Below are positions 5,517 to 7,921 of a DNA stretch of 7,921 bases, piece by piece. Position numbers and translations under genes: made by a program. The notes below the pieces were generated by a model. The model had not been told where the DNA came from. It saw nothing but the letters and a program-made list of their open reading frames with translations, and made no database searches. The stretch's first letter is position 1. Each line of letters starts with the position of its first letter. Source of the stretch: Chloroflexota bacterium (GTDB taxonomy: Bacteria; Chloroflexota; Dehalococcoidia; GIF9; UBA5620); assembly GCA_026389735.1 (NCBI GenBank), contig JAPLHH010000070.1, positions 1-7,921 on the forward strand, read 5' to 3'.

Positions 5517-6355
5517 GCCAGCTCCTTCAAAGCTATCTCAGCCTCCTGTGGAGTAGGAGCCTTGCCGTGAAAGTCCACGTTGTTTTCCATAAAGCTGACA
5601 CCTTTGCCCTTAACCGTGTGGGCGATGATTACCGTCGGCCTTTGCTTTATCTCCCTGGCTTCTTTCAACGCCTGCAAAATCTGGCTCATGTCATGCCCAT
5701 TTATCTCGATGACATGCCAGTTAAAGGCACGCCACTTGTCGGCCAGCGGCTCAAGGCCCATGATGTCACAGCATCGACCGTCAAGCTGCAGCCCATTGTT
5801 GTCAACAATAGCCGTTAAATTATCTATCTGGAAGTGAGGGGCAAACATGGCCGCCTCCCATACCTGGCCTTCTTCACATTCGCCATCACCGAGAAGCACA
5901 TATACCTGATAACCCCGCTTATCGAGTCTAGCAGCCAGGGCAACGCCGATACCGAAAGACAAGCCCTGTCCCAAGGAGCCGGCTGACATCTCTACACCCG
6001 GGGTAAGCGTTCTGTCAGTGTGTCCCTGAAGGCGACTGTCCAGCTTTCTTAAGGTGGAAAGCTCCTCAACAGGAAAGTAGCCGCATTCAGCCAGGGCAGC
6101 GTAAAGAATAGGGGCGACATGCCCCTTGCTCAAGATAAATCGGTCGCGGTCAGGCCAGCGTGGATTTTCGGGGTCGTGGCGCATAACCTTGAAGTAAAGG
6201 GCGGCGACGATGTCGGCAGCAGAAAGAGAACCGCCGGGATGTCCGCTGCCAGCCGTGGCTGTCATGGTGATGACATGGCGGCGCAATTGCCTGGCCATCT
6301 TTTCCAGTTCAGGGACAGATAAATCGAATTTAGCTCCAGTACGCAGGTCAGCCAT
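5513..6355 (-). CDS. tkt: Transketolase, N-terminal subunit
   Basis: This 280-residue protein supplies the diphosphate-binding half of the split transketolase. It shows His39 in SGHPGG, KGH (77-79, His79), the ThDP motif starting at Gly156 (GDGECEEGQVWEA, with Asp157 as metal ligand) and ending in Asn186-Asn187 (VDNNGL), and the family stretches SAGSLGQGLSFGIG (124-137) and HTVKGKG (246-252). All expected cofactor residues are present. It is first in a two-gene operon, overlapping the C-terminal subunit gene by 4 bases. The start at ATG 6355 fits family length, but no Shine-Dalgarno site precedes it. The promoter at 6382-6411 gives a leader of only about 20 bases. Confidence 0.94.
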   Translation of the reverse strand: MADLRTGAKFDLSVPELEKMARQLRRHVITMTATAGSGHPGGSLSAADIVAALYFKVMRHDPENPRWPDRDRFILSKGHVAPILYAALAECGYFPVEELSTLRKLDSRLQGHTDRTLTPGVEMSAGSLGQGLSFGIGVALAARLDKRGYQVYVLLGDGECEEGQVWEAAMFAPHFQIDNLTAIVDNNGLQLDGRCCDIMGLEPLADKWRAFNWHVIEINGHDMSQILQALKEAREIKQRPTVIIAHTVKGKGVSFMENNVDFHGKAPTPQEAEIALKELA

Positions 6356-6381
6356 GGCTGTTACTACTTGATGGACTTCTA

Positions 6382-6411
6382 ATTATAGGCCAGTTAGATA
6401 GGTATTGTCTA
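6382..6411 (-). promoter_or_regulatory. Promoter of the split transketolase operon
   Basis: On the minus strand, TAGACA (6411-6406) is followed after 18 bases by a perfect TATAAT (6387-6382). Transcription would begin near 6375, about 20 bases before the ATG at 6355. The leader has no AGGAGG-like sequence, which suggests that start choice here depends on a short leader. Confidence 0.65.
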
Positions 6412-6434
6412 TATTTGGGCTGAGTGTTTCATTC

Positions 6435-6756
6435 GTCATTGCGAGGAGCGCCAGCGACGAAGCAATCCCTTTTTTTCTTCTGTCATCGCGAGGAGCGTGA
6501 GCGACGTGGCGATCTCGGACAAATGCAAAAATAAAACATCAAAAAGCAAAATGACAAGTCAAAAGTTAAAAGTAGGGACACGCTTTCAGGTCTGTTCGCT
6601 TCTAAAAGAACAGAAAAATTTCTGCATTTTTATTTGTCATTTTTATTTTTAATTTTTGGTCGTTGATTTTTTGGGGATTGCCACGCGGAGTTTACCCTGA
6701 GCGAGAGATTCTTCGCTTGCGCTCAGAATGACAAGGAGCGAAGGGCTCGCAATGAC
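6435..6756. repeat. Fold-back block of short palindromic repeats around an A/T-rich core
   Basis: Two plus-oriented units (6435-6469 and 6482-6518, GTCATTGCGAGGAGCG type) face inverted units at 6673-6690 (GGGGATTGCCACGCGG), 6705-6732 (ending CTCAGAATGAC) and 6733-6756 (ending CTCGCAATGAC). Between them is an A/T-rich core whose arms are loosely complementary: ACAAATGCAAAAATAAAA near 6519 and TGCATTTTTATTTGT near 6622. No gene is visible. The symmetry suggests a non-autonomous fold-back element or nested repeat insertions. Confidence 0.6.
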
Positions 6757-6764
6757 AGCTGAAA

Positions 6765-6851
6765 TGTAGCTGCGACTCTTTAGGGTCGCATTCAGCGAGG
6801 CTGATCCTTCGCCATTGCTCAGGACAGGGCCTCGCCGCTACATTAGTAAAC
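6765..6851. repeat. Double-hairpin interspersed repeat, copy 2 (inverted, expanded)
   Basis: Read on the minus strand, this copy starts at the shared flank GTTTACTAA, continues TGTAGCGGCGAGGC, and ends TCGCAGCTACA, as in copy 1 at 419-472. The first hairpin has gained a long loop (about 27 bases in place of TTCA), and the second has point changes that partly weaken it. Two copies about 6.3 kb apart in opposite orientation, with a shared flank, support a genuine repeat family. Confidence 0.75.
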
Positions 6852-6861
6852 AATCTTGAGT

Positions 6862-6911
6862 GAGATTCTTCGCTTCGCTCAGAATGACATGGGAGAAATG
6901 CTCAGAATGAC
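6862..6911. repeat. Further inverted CTCAGAATGAC repeat units
   Basis: The unit GAGATTCTTCGC...CTCAGAATGAC (6862-6888) is the inverted variant seen at 6705-6732. A shorter echo, GCTCAGAATGACA, lies at 6899-6911. These end about 35 bases before the promoter of the amidohydrolase gene. Confidence 0.6.
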
Positions 6912-6946
6912 AGTGGGAATTACCGAACACCCTCGCTTGAGTTCGG

Positions 6947-6975
6947 TTGAGAATATCAGCTTTGTCAATTATAAT
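6947..6975 (+). promoter_or_regulatory. Promoter of the amidohydrolase gene
   Basis: TTGAGA (6947-6952, 5 of 6 match) and a perfect TATAAT (6970-6975) are exactly 17 bases apart. Transcription would start at about 6982-6983, right at ATG 6983, so the mRNA should have no or almost no leader. The longest reading frame would start with the TTG of the -35 box itself, which argues against that start. Confidence 0.7.
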
Positions 6976-6982
6976 GCTCAGG

Positions 6983-7825
6983 ATGATTGTGGACTTCCAT
7001 ACCCACGTGGTGCCGCCAGGGATAAAGGAGAGGCGCGCTGAATATGTTGGGCGCGATGCCTGCTTCTCCCTGCTCTATGCCGAACCCAAAGCTAAGCTGG
7101 CAACAGCCGAAGAAGTCATTGCCAGTATGGACGAACACGGGATTGATAAGTCAGTAATCCTTAACCTGGGCTGGGTCAGCCATGAGCTTTGCGTCGAGAC
7201 CAACGACTACATCTTAGAGGCTATAGCTCGTTACCCCGAGCGGCTTATCGGTTTCTGTGTCATCCAGCCTCTGGCCGGCGATAAAGCCCTCAAAGAGCTG
7301 GAGCGCTGCGCCCGGAATGGAGTCAAAGGTATCGGTGAGATGAGGCCGGATGTCCAGGACTTCGACCTCAAAGACAGTTCAGTAATGAGACCAGTTATAG
7401 AGACCGCTGTAAAGCATAATTTGATTTTCCTTACGCACGCCTCTGAGCCGGTAGGGCATCAATATTTCGGCAAAGGAAACATCACCCCTGAAGCCATTTA
7501 TCCTTTTATCTTAAACTTTCCTGATTTGAAAGTAGTCTGTGCCCATTGGGGCGGCGGCTTGCCTTTTTACGCTTTGATGCCCGAGGTGGCTGAAGCATTG
7601 GGCAACGTCTACTTTGATACCGCAGCCACCCCGTTTCTGTACAAACCCCAGATTTTCAAGCAGGTAGCCGACATTGCCGGCAGCGACAAAATTCTTTTCG
7701 GCAGCGACTACCCACTTCTATCGCCAAAGCGGATAATAGACCAGCTTGAGTCAACCGGGCTTAGTCAAGAAGATAAAGCCAAAATTCTCGGAGGTAATGC
7801 CCAAAGATTATTGTCTATCCCCTAA
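6983..7825 (+). CDS. Metal-dependent hydrolase of the amidohydrolase (Amidohydro_2) type
   Basis: This 280-residue protein has a TIM-barrel amidohydrolase pattern: the metal-binding HxH at the N-terminus (DFHTH, His6 and His8), GIGEM with Glu119 after strand 4, LTHASEP (His152), CAHWGGGLPFY (His188), and FGSDYPLL with the catalytic/metal Asp242. This fits the Amidohydro_2 branch, whose members hydrolyse or decarboxylate small carboxylated rings and lactones; the substrate cannot be read from sequence. It is probably cytoplasmic, with no signal peptide. ATG 6983 is preferred over TTG 6947 and ATG 6974 because the HxH normally lies within the first ten residues and the promoter places the transcript start there. 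AGG touches the ATG and cannot act as a Shine-Dalgarno site. A probable thpR begins 33 bases downstream, perhaps in the same transcript. Confidence 0.9.
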   Translation: MIVDFHTHVVPPGIKERRAEYVGRDACFSLLYAEPKAKLATAEEVIASMDEHGIDKSVILNLGWVSHELCVETNDYILEAIARYPERLIGFCVIQPLAGDKALKELERCARNGVKGIGEMRPDVQDFDLKDSSVMRPVIETAVKHNLIFLTHASEPVGHQYFGKGNITPEAIYPFILNFPDLKVVCAHWGGGLPFYALMPEVAEALGNVYFDTAATPFLYKPQIFKQVADIAGSDKILFGSDYPLLSPKRIIDQLESTGLSQEDKAKILGGNAQRLLSIP

Positions 7826-7858
7826 TCCGGGTTATACTTTTGTTAGGTGATAAAGCCA

Positions 7859-7921
7859 TTGAACAATCAGCAAATTCGGTCCTTCATTGCTATTGAATTG
7901 CCTGAAGAGGTCAAAACAGGA
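7859..7921 (+). CDS. thpR: RNA 2',3'-cyclic phosphodiesterase (2'-5' RNA ligase family), 5' end only
   Basis: Only 21 codons are in the window. From TTG 7859 they read (M)NNQQIRSFIAIELPEEVK, the typical opening of the ThpR/LigT family: first beta strand R-x-F-x-A-x-x-L/P and then the helix start. The family hydrolyses 2',3'-cyclic phosphates at RNA ends to 2'-phosphates, using two HxT/S motifs that lie beyond the window. AGGTGA (7845-7850) lies 8 bases before the TTG, a good Shine-Dalgarno site that decides this non-ATG start. The gene is cut by the window edge. Confidence 0.72.
   Translation, partial: MNNQQIRSFIAIELPEEVKTG

Noticed and set aside
5190..5837. Plus-strand frames opposite the transketolase genes
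   Set aside because: They are antisense shadows of well-supported coding sequence and show no family features.
6947..6982. Amidohydrolase start at TTG 6947 or ATG 6974
   Set aside because: These codons lie in the -35 and -10 boxes of the predicted promoter, lack a Shine-Dalgarno site, and would put an unusual extension before the HxH motif.

Overview
The window reads like a piece of a free-living anaerobic bacterium's chromosome. The best guess is a Dehalococcoidia-type member of the Chloroflexota, or a similar subsurface lineage. That guess rests on the mix of a split transketolase, small redox proteins, and intergenic spaces full of GTCATTGCGAGGAGCG-type repeats. It is inference; no ribosomal RNA or marker protein is present to prove it.

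Layout. Positions 1-102 hold spaced GGTGA repeats that look like one end of an insertion sequence lying mostly outside the window. A good sigma70-type promoter (119-147) then leads into a five-gene tRNA cluster, all on the plus strand: Trp(CCA), Leu(GAG), Gly(GCC), Cys(GCA) and Leu(UAA). A compact double-hairpin repeat (419-472) lies inside the cluster. After the last tRNA comes about 300 bases of short palindromic repeats.

The most interesting gene is at 1274-1984. Ordinary ORF calling breaks it at two in-frame TGA codons. The first TGA (codon 24) sits exactly where the C-GCAxxG-C-C redox family has its first invariant cysteine. The second (codon 234) sits in a C-terminal GG-[TGA]-A-I-stop tail of a glutaredoxin-like domain with CPYC. 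Each TGA is followed by a stem-loop that fits the bacterial SECIS pattern. The gene has its own promoter (1191-1219) and Shine-Dalgarno site (1261-1266). I read it as one 236-residue protein with two selenocysteines, joining a C-GCAxxG-C-C domain to a glutaredoxin-like domain. Just downstream (2017-2052) is a decayed copy of the 3' end of the upstream tRNA-Leu(UAA), so this segment may once have been inserted at that tRNA.

Positions 2266-4299 carry two A/T-richer genes for membrane proteins that I do not recognise. On the minus strand, 6355 down to 4572 encodes a two-subunit transketolase: the thiamine-diphosphate-binding N-terminal half, then the C-terminal half, overlapping by ATGA and driven by a promoter at 6382-6411. 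Next is a gene-free stretch of repeats (about 6412-6946) with a second, inverted and expanded copy of the double-hairpin element. A plus-strand amidohydrolase (6983-7825) follows, whose promoter implies a leaderless mRNA. The window ends within the first codons of a probable thpR (RNA 2',3'-cyclic phosphodiesterase).

Functionally, the transketolase pair belongs to the non-oxidative pentose phosphate pathway. The selenoprotein is probably a thiol/selenol redox enzyme. The tRNA cluster is housekeeping. No phage, CRISPR or antibiotic-resistance genes are visible.
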